This document shows, in pieces, positions 39,976 to 51,985 of a DNA stretch of 64,000 bases. Below the pieces are notes generated by a model. It was not told the origin of the DNA, ran no database searches, and saw nothing but the letters and a program-made list of their open reading frames with translations. The translations under genes and the position numbers were made by a program. Location of the stretch: positions 19,006,001 through 19,070,000 of the forward strand of contig CATNEN010000038.1 in assembly GCA_950097015.1 (NCBI GenBank). The letters are read 5' to 3'. Source of the stretch: Macrostomum hystrix (Eukaryota > Platyhelminthes > Macrostomidae). How positions within the stretch are numbered: position 1 is the first letter of the stretch; each line of letters opens with the position of its first letter.

Positions 39976-42100
39976 TGTTCATAACACCTGGGCATTATTC
40001 TGCAGGGCTGATTCTACCATTGTGACGATTGTTGAGGAAATTTCTAAATCTTATTTTTAAGTGATAATTTTTTATTGTGTACATATTTTTTAAGATTTTA
40101 AACAGTCTTGTAAAGTTAAAAAGTATGCTGTGAGCTAAGCTTAGAATGTCACTCAGGGATGCACAATAGGAGGTCCTGTAGTATTTTTTAAAACTATTAT
40201 TATTCGCTACTTAACGTAGTTTTTTGGTGTTTTTCTTTCAAACGGTAACTTTTTCATTGTTTTTATAGACGTTGATTCACTATTTAATTTAATAGCAAAG
40301 CTTTTACGAAGTCTAATTTTAAGACTAAACGGTGGGAGTTGTGTCTATCGTCGATCGTACCCGTTGATTTGAAATCGTATGATTTAATATCTCCGGTTCA
40401 ATTTTAACAGTTTAAATTTGCATATTTTTTTAACCTGCTTTAATCTAAAAGTCTTTTTCAGAGGGTACTGCTATGACTATTGCTAACTGATTGAAAGATT
40501 TTTGTTTCTGTAAAGTTATAAAATTACTATTTTTTATCATTTACGTTGCAACCTGGTGTAAAAATGCTACCTGGTTATTTAGTTCATTGTTTTACAGTTA
40601 GATTTTCTGTTTACCATATATAGATTAATCATAAGAACTATTAACTTAGCTTCTTAGAATATTTAACACTGTACACGCGTCATGAAACTACTTTCATTTG
40701 CGTATGTTTAGATTTCCTAAACAATTTTGTTTTAATTATTTTTAAATTCAAAACACTTTTACAGTCGTCAAAGCTGTCAGCAAATTAGTTAAAAATCTCG
40801 TTTTATAAGAAAAATGTCTGTAAGTTGAAACAACTCATTTTCGTTTTTGACCCGCGATTTCGAGCTTGCACAGACAGTAGTTTTTAATGACAAGTGCAGG
40901 CTATTCTGTTTTCCCCTAGTAAAAATTGTTCTGCCGCGAGTTATCATGTTGCTTTAGATAAATTAGCACTGCCTCATTTTTTGCTGATGCTTTCTTCGTG
41001 ACTTTTTTATGGCTTGCGACTTTCGATTCAAGACTTGTTGCTTAAAATAACACTTACTTGTCTTGAAGCCTGCTTCGATGTCTCGCTTTGATTTTTTTCG
41101 GCTCTTGTGTGCACAACTCACTTGTACAAATACCGCGGAAAAGTTAAAGCAGAGCCTCATTGTTGTTGAGGAACTGTTACGTCATACGCTTGACTATAAA
41201 TGTTAAGTAATGAAATTCTATAAAAAATATTCGCTTTTTTGACTCGGTGACCTTTAGCCAGTGATTGACGATCTTATTAGAATCGATGATTTGTTAAAAC
41301 CGTCAACTTTAATTTAAATATTAGACTTTTAAATGTCGCGACTTATTAGAATCGCAGACTTTTTAATTCGGTGATTTGTTTGAATATTCGAATTCCAAAA
41401 ATGTAACTTTTTATTTGCAGGTTTTGTCAACGGAATTATCTCTAGAATGTGGGCGTGACTTTCAGGGAGAAATTTAACTTTTTTACCTCAAATTTTCTTT
41501 TGACCCGACTGTGTCAATTGGCTTGCTGTGTTTTATCTGTAGTATTAAAACGATTGCCGGTAGTAAAAAATGCGGTTTACGATTTTTGATATGCTCATCT
41601 GAAAACACATATATAGCTCGTAGATTGCGAAACTAATTTGTGCTTTGTCAATTGCAATTTTACTTACCTCAGCACCCCGTCTCACTGATCGTAATGCCCG
41701 GTAGAAATGAATTTGTCTAACTGAACCGATTCACGTTTTGAAACCGCGTAAGTTAAAAGTTATACTACTTTTTTACAAACGGACCTACTGACAGTAGCGT
41801 GTAGCAGATGGCTTATTTATTTATTGAGGTCTGGCTTGGAGACAGTTTTTTTATCGTAGTAACTCTTTAATGAGAAAATTCATGTCTCTATTGGTTTATG
41901 TCTTATTATTTTAATAGAAACACAAATAAATAGTAGTAGAATTTGAATACGTTATAAAATATCGCTTTTTTTCTTGTGCAAGATTAACACTTTAACCTGA
42001 AACTGCTGCACTTTCATTATTTAGAAACTTTTTTCTCAAAACAATTGAACAGCCTCAGTCAACAGACTACTAGTCTCAGAAATTGAACATGACAGAGAGA
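39976..42100. other. Receptor 3' UTR and AT-rich spacer
   Basis: About 2.1 kb of AT-rich DNA after the receptor stop codon. No exon, RNA gene or transposon was recognised. Confidence 0.5.
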
Positions 42101-42104
42101 GAGA

Positions 42105-42905
42105 TGGGATAAAAGGCAGCCTCCCTTAACTGGGGAGAGCGGATGGAAGGCCACTTGCGTTAACTATGGAGAGCGGGTGGGAGGCCACTTCCGTTAACTA
42201 TGGAGAGCGGGTGGAAGGCCACTTCCGTTAACTATGGAGAGCGGGTGGGAGGCCACTTCCGTTAACTATGGAGAGCGGGTGGGAGGCCACTTCCGTTAAC
42301 TATGGAGAGCGGGTGGAAGGCCACTTCCGTTAACTATGGAGAGCGGGTGGAAGGCCACTTGCGTTAACTATGGAGAGCGGGTGGGAGGCCACTTCCGTTA
42401 ACTATGGAGAGCGGGTGGAAGGCCAATTGCGTTAACTATGGAGAGCGGGTGGGAGGCCACTTCCGTTAACTATGGAGAGCGGGTGGAAGGCCACTTCCGT
42501 TAACTATGGAGAGCGGGTGGGAGGCCACTTCCGTTAACTATGGAGAGCGGGTGGATGGCCACTTGCGTTAACTATGGAGAGCGGGTGGAAGGCCACTTCC
42601 GTTAACTATGGAGAGCGGGTGGAAGGCCACTTGCGTTAACTATGGAGAGCGGGTGGGAGGCCACTTCCGTTAACTATGGAGAGCGGGTGGAAGGCCAATT
42701 GCGTTAACTATGGAGAGCGGGTGGAAGGCCACTTGCGTTAACTATGGAGAGCGGGTGGAAGGCCACTTCCGTTAACTATGGAGAGCGGGTGGAAGGCCAC
42801 TTCCGTTAACTATGGAGAGCGGGTGGGAGGCCACTTCCGTTAACTATGGAGAGCGGGTGGAAGGCCACTTCGTTAACTGTGGAGAGCGGATGGATGGCAA
42901 CTTCC
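42105..42905. repeat. Minisatellite L, 34-bp unit
   Basis: About 23 copies of GGCCACTTCCGTTAACTATG plus GAGAGCGGGTGGAA. Recurrent variants are CTTGCG, CAATTGCG and TGGGAGG. The first and last copies are the most diverged, as usual for an array that homogenises from the middle. Confidence 0.97.
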
Positions 42906-43550
42906 GTTAAAAATTCAAAGTGGTAAACAATACGATCTCGCTTTAAAATGCATCGACTTCTGCATCAGTAGCCTGTTACGATCGTAAACTTCTACTCGTA
43001 CGAGTTTTAATATTTGCAGCTACAATAACCAAGGTATTTTTGGCACTTCCAGAACATCTTGACTAAAAAAGGAATGCACAGAAAGCATTGGATGGCCCTA
43101 TAAGCGCTGGGGTGTGTCAAACCACAATGACCCTGTATGATGCTTTATTCATGTTTATTTAGTCTTTTTTTCTGAACTCGTCCACTTTATGAGCAATGAG
43201 CAGTCTCTAAAAATATAGTTTTTCTTTAGCAAAATGAACAATTTTCTCACGCATACTGTACGCTAGGGTTTAAATATGAATACATATGTGTAAGAGACAA
43301 GTTTGAATAGATAAATCTGTGCTATTATTTCGCTTTAAGCCAGCTAGCAAGCTTATAGCAATTAAGAGGTCCATTATTTTACTGCCGCAAAACAGCTTAC
43401 TGGCTTTTACTTTAAACTCTGGCTTTCAATAATCAGTTAAGGCTGTTATGGTAAGTGCACTGCATGTTTCCATTGCGTATGTAGATTTATTGTTTGGCTA
43501 AACCAAGCCACGGAACTATATAGAGTGGTACAGGGTGACAGGGGGACATT
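42906..43550. other. Intergenic DNA, no feature seen
   Basis: Single-copy AT-rich sequence between array L and the CCAAT-box cluster of the next gene. Confidence 0.45.
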
Positions 43551-43660
43551 TGGCTCAGCCAATCAGCGAATAAATAGAAATAATAGTCATGTGACTCGGC
43601 CAGCCAATCAGTGGAAATACATAGTTATGGCTACTGGTGGCCTGGCTCAGCCAATCAACG
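43550..43660 (+). promoter_or_regulatory. Three evenly spaced CCAAT boxes with an E-box
   Basis: CAGCCAATCA occurs three times (CCAAT at 43559, 43604 and 43651), 45 and 47 bases apart, in a setting like GGCTCAGCCAATCAGCG. GTCATGTGAC at 43586-43595 is an E-box close to the GTCACGTGAC (CLEAR/USF) motif. The cluster lies 80-175 bases upstream of the ATG of the gene at 43733, which fits an NF-Y-dependent promoter. The spacing may reflect an old tandem duplication. Activity is inferred. Confidence 0.5.
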
Positions 43661-43732
43661 GTGAGATAGAACGACAGGCTGATACTAACTTGCCTCCTGA
43701 TTTCTCTGTTCCCAGACCAGAGGGCAGTCAGC

Positions 43733-44499
43733 ATGGAACAGTCAAAGAGGAACAAAGGAGGCAACAAATGCAGCCAATGTCTGAACGCCATGGCAGAGGC
43801 TGAAGCAGACAAACTCAAGGAGATCTACAGCGAGCGATACGGCCAGTGGTACAAAGTCAATGGCAAGCCGAACGTGCGATTAGTGGCCGCTTTCTTAATC
43901 AGCAGGGGCCAGATTGTCAGCTGTCATGTCTTTGACAGGTGAGGAAGCTGATTTGCCAGGAGAGTGATAAAATCAGAATTAGCAAACTGGCCATTGCTAA
44001 TTCTGGTGATTTGGCCAGATAATTGGCAGAATGGCAGATAATTGGCAGAATGGCAGATAATTGGCAGAATGGTAGATAAGTGGCAGAATGGCAGAATGGC
44101 AGATAAGTGGCAGAATGGCAGATAAGTGGCAGAATGGCAGATAATTGGCAGAATGGCAGATAATTGGCAGAATGGCAGATAAGTGGCAGAATGGCAGATA
44201 AGTGGCGGAATGGCAGATAAGTGGCAGAATGGCAGATAGCTAAAAGCGACCCCATGCTGTGTCCCCAATGTCTCAGGACTAGACCGTTTGCAATGACTGA
44301 ACGCAGACGCAACCTGCTGGCCAAGTACTACAAGTCGCCGCGTGATAAATACGTGCTGATGTACTGCGTGTTGGCTAGCGACACGGAGTTCTATCACCCT
44401 GTAAACATCAGAGACTTTGCCGCCTGGCCCAATCTGGAGAATAGAAGCAAAAAAAGTCCTTTGCAAATTCTGCGAGAGGTCTGGTTCGCACCGGCCTGA
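43733..44499 (+). CDS. Uncharacterised 142-residue protein with CxxC (2 exons)
   Basis: Exon 1 is 43733-43938 (GACAG|GTGAGG) and exon 2 is 44277-44499 (TGTCTCAG acceptor), phase 2. I do not recognise the family. The N-terminus is short and basic, MEQSKRNKGGNKCSQC, with one CxxC near residues 13-16. It is followed by a charged helix (AEADKLKEIYSERYGQWYKV) and alternating hydrophobic segments that look like beta strands (VRLVAAFLISRGQIVSCHVF; KYVLMYCVLAS), so a small globular domain is likely. No signal peptide or membrane segment. Coding status is supported by even codon use, a strong donor and acceptor, and a frame that crosses the junction with sensible composition on both sides. Confidence 0.7.
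44015..44240. repeat. Minisatellite M, 19-bp unit, in the orphan gene intron
   Basis: About 11 copies of GATAATTGGCAGAATGGCA, with GATAAGTGG variants. It fills most of the 338-base intron and ends about 40 bases before the exon 2 acceptor. Confidence 0.95.
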
Positions 44500-45027
44500 C
44501 AGCTCTCAAGATGTAACAAAAAATGTTATGCGCGCTACTTGCAGTACAGTAGTGAAGATAGTATTGCCCAAAAAAGTAAAATGTAACGCTTAAGTGCGCA
44601 TGACGTTAAAAGTTAAGCTACAATGTCTAATTTATTTTGTTTTTTTGACAGGAAACATTTTTATAACGAAAAAACACGGTGAATTCTAAATAAAGCGCGA
44701 ACCCTACAGCTGAAACGATTGCACAGAAAATGAAAACTGTAATGCTAAAGTACAAAAGACAGTAAATTATAAGCTACGATGTCTTATTCGTTCTATTTTT
44801 AACTATGAAAATAAGAAAATATTAGTTCTAGAGCTGGGTGGACAATCCCCTGAGCTGGGTGCGTAAAAGTGCAACAACTGAAAATGACTGGGTAGGACAA
44901 ATATTACCGAAAATGATAGTTGCTAGGAAGCTGCTAAGGAACTGTCAGAAATAAAATCAAAGCTGCTAAAAGCTCGCTAGCTGACGAGAAAAAGAAAGCC
45001 AAGGTGAGCACTCTCAGGTGTGGGTCG
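44500..45027. other. Convergent 3' region between two genes
   Basis: The plus-strand gene ends at 44499 and the minus-strand gene ends at 45028, so this 528-base AT-rich stretch holds two converging 3' UTRs. AATAAA-like signals are present (TAAATAAAGC at 44688). Nothing else seen. Confidence 0.5.
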
Positions 45028-48000
45028 TCAGTAGTCAAGAGGCCTGGAGTTGTCGACGAATGCAGTCAGCGGTTTGTAGTTGTGAGGCAACTGCATAGCC
45101 AGGTGAAATGCGCAGTACTTCACCCGCTCGCCGATGGTCGCAGGTCCGACAATCTCGCAGATCATTCGCATCGCTGCGTTGGCCCGTCCGTGGCTCAGCT
45201 CAGGCCGAACAATCAAGCTGAAGGTCGGCCTCTGACCGTTGACAGTCAACTGCGGCTTTCGTCGGACGCCCGGTGTGAGGGCGCCGTCAGATGCGATGGC
45301 AGGCGAGCAGGCGGTGGCGCCGCAGGTGGCCGTGTCGGATGCGGGGCCGGAGCTGCCAGGCTGAAGGACCTCGATGGTGCATTGGCAGCACTTCTCTATT
45401 TTTCTCAAGGTCCTGATCTTCAACAGCTGGTTGGTCTTCTCAGTCACGGGCGCCCTCGCCTCAAATGACAGAACCCGCAGGTCCTTCATGTGCTGGTCAA
45501 ACTTCCTGTAGTCGCTCAGCGGAACGCAGATGGTCAGATTGAGCGGGCTGAAGGCAGGGCCATTAGGGTAGGCATCTCTGTTCAGCACTCGGTGCATTTG
45601 CGCCAGCTCGCCAATCAGACAGCCCTGCGGGTGGGGCCTCATTAGGTCAGAGAACTGGCGCTCCCGCAGGTAGCCGAGGCGCAGACGCAGCAGGCCAAAC
45701 ATCGGCACTGGGCCGCAGTCCACCAGGCGGTTGCAAAGTCGCTGAAGGTGGCAGCGAAGCCTGGTGGACAACACGCTGGCATCCTGTGCAGATTGGTACA
45801 GGTAAAGAGTAGCCAGCGCTGAGTCCACAAGGCTGAGCACGGCTTCACGCCACTCCGCAGCCGTGTGCACCTCTGCCATGCAGGCGGTTCGTTCCTCAGA
45901 CGGTACCATCAGCTTGGCCACATCGATGAGGTCCCACACGGTCTGTGCCTCGCTGTACAGCCGTCTCACACCGTTGCTAACCGCTCTCAGCTGCTGCGCT
46001 TGGTCAAACTTCTCCCGGATGCTCGACATTCGGCGGTCCCAGACGTTACCGGCGCAGTCCGCAGAGCTGACGGCTCGACGCCACCACTCGAACATTGCGT
46101 TGAGTGCGGTCTTGAAGTCCTGGTTGTTGACGCGCTCGTTTGGGAGAAAGCTGCTCAACAGGGCCTCCGTGTGCTCAACGAACTGCAGGGCCATCGCCTC
46201 CTGTGGCTCAACCGCGCCAGACGCTGCTTCAGCTGCGGGCTCGCCTTTGCGGTCGCTGTTGCATTCGCCAGCCTCGCCTCCTGAGTCTGCGTCCTCTGCG
46301 ACGGCCGGCTCCTCGTACGGCTGCAGGAAGGCGGGCGGCGGCGGTGGCAGCTGGGACAGAGTGTCGCCTCGACCGAAGCTTCTGGAGCAGACGTCGTCTT
46401 CGCTGATGTTCAGCAAGTCTCCAGCGGCTGACGAACCAGCAGCTTGACCTTCGGTGACAGCGACTCCGACGCCGTTGACGCTGTTGAGGCTCGCGAAGCA
46501 GGCCAGCATGTCGTCGAGGAGCGCCATCACCGACTTGTGGAAGCCTCCGTCGCCTTTAGCGGGGCAGCGGGCCACGAAGGACATGACTGTGTTGGCGAGA
46601 CTCTGCATCCGGGAATGGATCAACCGGCGCCGCTGCTCAGCCGTCTGCGCGTAGCGACCGACCGCGGCTGCCAGGGCGACTGCCCGGCGCCGGGCGAACC
46701 CCGAAGAGCTGGAGTGCGGCGCGGTATGCCGGAGGTCCTCGTCCACCTGCTCGGCGAAGACCAACAGCAGACTGGACAGCGTGGCGTCATCGGCCTCGCC
46801 AAGAGCGGCTTCGGGCCATAGGAAGAGCCGCATTTGCCAGTGAATTGTGCGCAGGTCGTTCAGGGCTTCCCGGAGCTCCAACGGAGCCTGCGGGTCATTG
46901 GAAGGGCTGCCAGTTCAATAAGAAGGCTGTGGCAGCAAATGGAAGGTTGTGGCAGCCATTGGAAGGTTGGGACAGCCAATGGAGGGTTGTGGCAGCCAAT
47001 CGAATGCTGTGGCAGCCAATGGAAGGTTGGGACAGCCAATGGAGGGATGTGGCAGCTATTGGAAGGTTGGGGCAGCCAATGGAGGGTTGTGGCAGCCAAT
47101 GGAAGGTTGTAGCAGCCATTGGAAGGTTGGGACAGCGAATGGAGGGTTGGGGCAGCCATTGGAGGGTTGGGACAGCCAATGGAGGGTTGGGGCAGCCAAT
47201 GGAAGTTTGTCGCAGCCAATGGAGGGATGTGGCAGCTATTGGAAGGTTGGGGCAGCCAATGGAGGGTTGTGGCAGCCAATGGAGGGTTGTGGCGGCCAAT
47301 GGAGGGTTCGGGCAGCCAATGGAGGGTTAAAGGAACTGCTACCGACTCTCAAACGCCTCTCAAGCAGCAAGCCGGGACACAATGACCCAGCAGCAATAAC
47401 ACAATGACCCAGTGCTCACGGAACTGCTGGCAGTCAGAAGGTTCAGCAGAACCTGCAGCTCGGGCTGGTTGAATGGGAAAGCTCCGGGAAGCCGCAGACG
47501 GGCGCTCCGCTCGCCGAATTCGTCGGCAAAGTGGCGAAGCGCGGTTGCCGCGGCCTCGAGGTCCCAGTAGCCCGAAGGCGTTCGCTTCCCTGCGCGGTCC
47601 GCCTGAGCGAGCATCGACGACACGACCTGGCACAGACGCCGCTCTTCAAAGAAATCATCCGCAGCTGTGGCAGCTGATGGCGACATTGACTGACTGTCTG
47701 TCAACCTTCGAGACGCCAGGCGGACGTCCGTGTCATCGCCAGAGTTGCTGACCTGATCCTGCCGGGATGATGATGATTTTGGTGAAGCTTATGATTTGGA
47801 GACTGTGCTCACAGACAATGAGTTGGTGACTGTGCTCACAGACAATGAGTTGGTGACTGTGCTCACAGACAATGAGTTGGTGACTGTGCTCACAGACAAT
47901 GAGTTGGTGACTCTGCTCACAGACAATGAGTTGGAGACTGTGCTCACAGATACTGAGTTGGTGACTGTGCTCACAGACAATGAGTTGGTGACTCTGCTCA

Positions 48001-49765
48001 CAGACAATGAGTTGGAGACTGTGCTCACAGATACTGAGTTGGAGACTGCATGTGCTCACAGACAATAAGTTGGAGACTGCTCACAGACAATGAGTTGGTG
48101 ACTGTGCTCACAGACAATGAGTTGGTGACTGTGCTCACAGACAATGAGTTGGAGACTGTGCTCACAGATACTGAGTTGGTGACTGTGCTCACAGATACTG
48201 AGTTGGTGACTGTGCTCACAGACAATGAGTTGGTGACTCTGCTCACAGACAATGAGTTGGAGACTGTGCTCACAGATACTGAGTTGGTGACTGTGCTCAC
48301 AGATACTGAGTTGGTGACTGTGCTCACAGACAATGAGTTGGTGACTCTGCTCACAGACAATGAGTTGGAGACTGCTCACAGATACTGAGTTGGAGACTGC
48401 ATGTGCTCACAGACAATAAGTTGGAGACTGCTCACAGACAATGAGTTGGTGACTGTGCTCACAGACAATGAGTTGGAGACTGTGCTCACAGATACTGAGT
48501 TGGAGACTGCATGTGCTCACAGACAATAAGTTGGAGACTGCTCACAGACAATGAGTTGGTGACTGTGCTCACAGACAATGAGTTGGAGACTGTGCTCACA
48601 GATACTGAGTTGGAGACTGTGCTCACAGACACTGAGTTGGAGACTGCATGTGCTCACAGACACTGAGTTGGAGACTGTGCTCACTGACAATGAGTTGGAG
48701 ACTGTGCTCACAGATACTGAGTTGGAGACTGTGCTCACAGATACTGAGTTGGTGACTGTGCTCACAGACAATGAGTTGGTGACTGTGCTCACAGACAATG
48801 AGTTGGTGACTGTGCTCACAGACAATGAGTTGGAGACTGTGCTCACAGATACTGAGTTGGAGACTGCATGTGCTCACAGACAATGAGTTGGTGACTGTGC
48901 TCACAGACAATGAGTTGGAGACTGCATGTGCTCACAGACACTGAGTTGGAGACTGTGCTCACTGACAATGAGTTGGAGACTGTGCTCACAGACAATGAGT
49001 TGGAGACTGTGCTCACAGACAACGAGTTAGAGACTGTGCTCACTGACAATGAGTTGGAGACTGTGCTCACAGACAATGAGTTAGAGACTGTGCTCACTGA
49101 CAATGAGTTGGAGACTGTACTCACAGACAATGAGTTGGAGACTGTGCTCACAGACAACGAGTTAGAGACTGTGCTCACTGACAATGAGTTGGAGACTGTG
49201 CTAACAGACAATGAGTTAGAGACTGTGCTCACAGACAATGAGTTAGAGACTGTGCTCACTGACAATGAGTTGGAGACTGTGCTCACTGACAATGAGTTGG
49301 AGACTGTGCTCACAGTGAGTCAATCGTTACAAACCATCATAATGAGCTCACCATATGCTGATTCTCAGGTGTCTGAGAGCCCCTTTTTTGTTTGTCCTCA
49401 GGTGCACCGGCATCGGTGATGCCCAGGTATTTTATGAAGTCTTCAAAGTCGGCGCCCTTTGCCTCCAGCTTCTGCTGCTGCTTCCGCTGCTTGTGCCTCG
49501 TTGGCAGCGGCTGCGGCAGCCTGCTCGGCGCCAGGGCTCCGAGTCCTTCGTTGGAAACGCCAAAGTCGCTGCAGCTTGCATTTTTCGTGTCGGACACCAG
49601 CTCCTGAAGAGCCCGCAGTCCCGACTTGCCTCCGCGACTGCCGCCGCCTCCGCAGGATCTGGCGTCCTCTGAAGTAGAGCCCGGCTCCCAGTGCCTGCTG
49701 TGCGAACTTGAGCACTTTCTCCGTGCTGAGCTATGCTCAGGCAGAGGCCCAGTGCGTGCGTCCAT
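45028..49765 (-). CDS. Uncharacterised protein of about 870 residues (3 exons)
   Basis: Exons in transcript order: 49765-49352, 47758-47420 and 46887-45028, joined in phase 0 (ATG|GTGAGC to GGCAG|GAT; TCC|GTGAGC to CGCAG|GCT). I do not recognise the family. The N-terminal 100 residues are Ser/Gly/basic and probably disordered, ending in KQRKQQQKLEAKGADFEDFI. The middle and C-terminal parts are mainly helical and rich in Leu, Arg and Ala (ALNDLRTIHWQMRLFLW, FEWWRRAVSSADCAGNVW), with a Pro-run and acidic linker around residue 430. The last 150 residues alternate strands and loops (LNLTICVPLSDYRKF, CCQCTIEVLQ, TFSLIVRPELSHGRA). No signal peptide or transmembrane helix. The start at 49765 is the first ATG in frame and is tentative; a further upstream exon is possible. 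Confidence 0.75.
46915..47335. repeat. Minisatellite N, 20-bp unit, in intron 2 of the 870-residue gene
   Basis: About 21 copies of GGTTGTGGCAGCCAATGGAG with many point variants. It starts about 30 bases from the exon 3 acceptor on the gene strand. Stop-free in several frames on both strands, which produces spurious ORFs. Confidence 0.96.
47795..49315. repeat. Minisatellite O, 27-bp unit, in intron 1 of the 870-residue gene
   Basis: About 56 copies of ACTGTGCTCACAGACAATGA plus GTTGGTG. Variants GATACTGAG, GGAGACTG and an inserted GCATGTGCTCACAG recur at intervals and mark higher-order blocks. On the gene (minus) strand each unit contains GTGAGC, the same hexamer as the real donor of exon 1. 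Confidence 0.97.
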
Positions 49766-50204
49766 TGCTCACCGCTATCGGATGTTGGCTATTATTTTTG
49801 TGCTTTTCTCTGCTGGTTTTGGCTGCTGCCTTGCAGGCCTGTCTGCGCACTCACTTGCGGCCATAGACTATTCGACTAAGCGCTTAGCGTTCGGCTAAGC
49901 TTCGGTCTGCTGTGATTGATTCACATGTTCTTTTCTATAAATAAATCTAGATAGTTAAAACTGCTCAAATATGGGAATGCATATAAAGTTTATTATTCTT
50001 TATATGATAGCAACCCTTACCCGGTAAGTTCTTGGGTCAGAAATACTGGAAAAATTATACTCTTTATTTCCATATTGGTTAACGACCTTAAACGCACGTT
50101 ATTTAACAGAATTCTGGATTAATTGACGATCCCAGGCTTTCGATTAGAGGCTCATAAATCGATTATAGGAGACTCAAATTCAGGATTAGAGACTTTCAAT
50201 TTTA
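49766..50204. other. 5' flank of the 870-residue gene
   Basis: Sequence upstream of the chosen start codon on the minus strand: moderately GC-rich near 49770-49900 and AT-rich after. Likely promoter or 5' UTR; no element can be named. Confidence 0.35.
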
Positions 50205-51985
50205 TGATTTGAGTCTCTCACCTTGATGCTGATTAGAGGCTCTCACCTTCATGATGATCAGAGGCTCTCACCTTCATGATAATTAGAGGCTCTCACCTTC
50301 ATCATGATTAGAGGCTCTCACCTTCATGTTGATTAGAGGCTCTCACCTTGATGATGATTAGAGGCTCTCACCTTCATGATAATTAGAGGCTCTCACCTAC
50401 ATCATGATTAGAGGCTCTCACCTTCATGATGATTAGAGGCTCTCACCTTCATGATAATTAGAGGCTCTCACCTACATCATGATAAGAGGCTCTCACCTTC
50501 ATGTTGATTAGAGGCTCTCACCTTGATGATGATTAGAGGCTCTCACCTTGATGATGATTAGAGGCTCTCACCTTCATGATGATCAGATCGAGGCTCTCAC
50601 CTTGATGATGATTAGAGGCTCTCACCTTCATGATGATCAGAGGCTCTCACCTTCATGATGATCAGAGGCTCTCACCTTCCTGATGATCAGAGGCTCTCAC
50701 CTTGATGATGATTAGAGGCTCTCACCTTGATGCTGATTAGAGGCTCTCACCTTCATGATAATTAGAGGCTCTCACCTACATCATGATTAGAGGCTCTCAC
50801 CTTCATGTTGATTAGAGGCTCTCACCTTGATGATGATTAGAGGCTCTCACCTTCATGATAATTAGAGGCTCTCACCTACATCATGATTAGAGGCTCTCAC
50901 CTTCATGATGATTAGAGGCTCTCACCTTCATGATAATTAGAGGCTCTCACCTACATCATGATAAGAGGCTCTCACCTTCATGTTGATTAGAGGCTCTCAC
51001 CTTGATGATGATTAGAGGCTCTCACCTTCATGATGATCAGATCGAGGCTCTCACCTTGATGATGATTAGAGGCTCTCACCTTCATGATGATCAGAGGCTC
51101 TCACCTTCATGATGATCAGAGGCTCTCACCTTCATGATGATCAGAGGCTCTCACCTTCATGATGATCAGAGGCTCTCACCTTCATGATGATCAGAGGCTC
51201 TCACCTTCATGATGATCAGAGGCTCTCACCTTCCTGATGATCAGAGGCTCTCACCTTGATGATGATCAGAGGCTCTCACCTTCATGATGATTAGAGGCTC
51301 TCACCTTCATGATGATTAGAGGCTCTCACCTTCATGATGATTAGAGGCTCTCACCTTCATGTTGATTAGAGGCTCTCACCTTCATGATAATTAGAGGCTC
51401 TCACCTTCATGATGATTAGAGGCTCTCACCTTCATGATGATCAGATCGAGGCTCTCACCTTGATGATGATTAGAGGCTCTCACCTTCATGATGATCAGAG
51501 GCTCTCACCTTCATGATGATCAGAGGCTCTCACCTTCATGATGATCAGAGGCTCTCACCTTCATGATGATTAGAGGCTCTCACCTTCATGATGATTAGAG
51601 GCTCTCACCTTCATGATGATTAGAGGCTCTCACCTTCATGATGATTAGAGGCTCTCACCTTCATGATGATTAGAGGCTCTCACCTTGATGATGATTAGAG
51701 GCTCTCACCTTGATGATGATCAGAGGCTCTCACATTCATGATGATCAGAGGCTCTTACCTTGATTACCAGAGGCTCTCAGCTTGATGATTAGAGGCTCTC
51801 ACCTTGATGATCAGAGGCTCTCACCTTGATTACCAGAGGCTCTCACCTTGATGATCAGAGGCTTTCACCTTGATGATCAGAGGCTTTCACCTTGATGATC
51901 AGAGGCTCTCACCTTGATTACCAGAGGCTCTCACCTTGATGATCAGAGGCTTTCACCTTGATGATCGGAGGCTCTCACCTTAATG
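50205..51985. repeat. Minisatellite P, 27-bp unit with about 480-bp higher-order duplication
   Basis: About 66 copies of GAGGCTCTCACCTTCATGAT plus GATTA. Rare variants (GTTGATT, CTACATCATG, GATCAGATCGAGG) recur in the same order about 480 bp apart (for example TTCATGTTG near 50323 and 50803), showing block duplication inside the array. After 51750 the unit shortens to about 21 bp. The minus strand reads AAGGTGAGAG in each unit, a near-perfect splice donor. Confidence 0.96.

Noticed and set aside
49443-49715. Alternative minus-strand frame starting MLKFAQQALGAG with an Ala-rich C-terminus
   Set aside because: The frame ending in GADFEDFIKYLGITDA has the strong GTGAGC donor in phase with the next exon; this frame does not continue into it.
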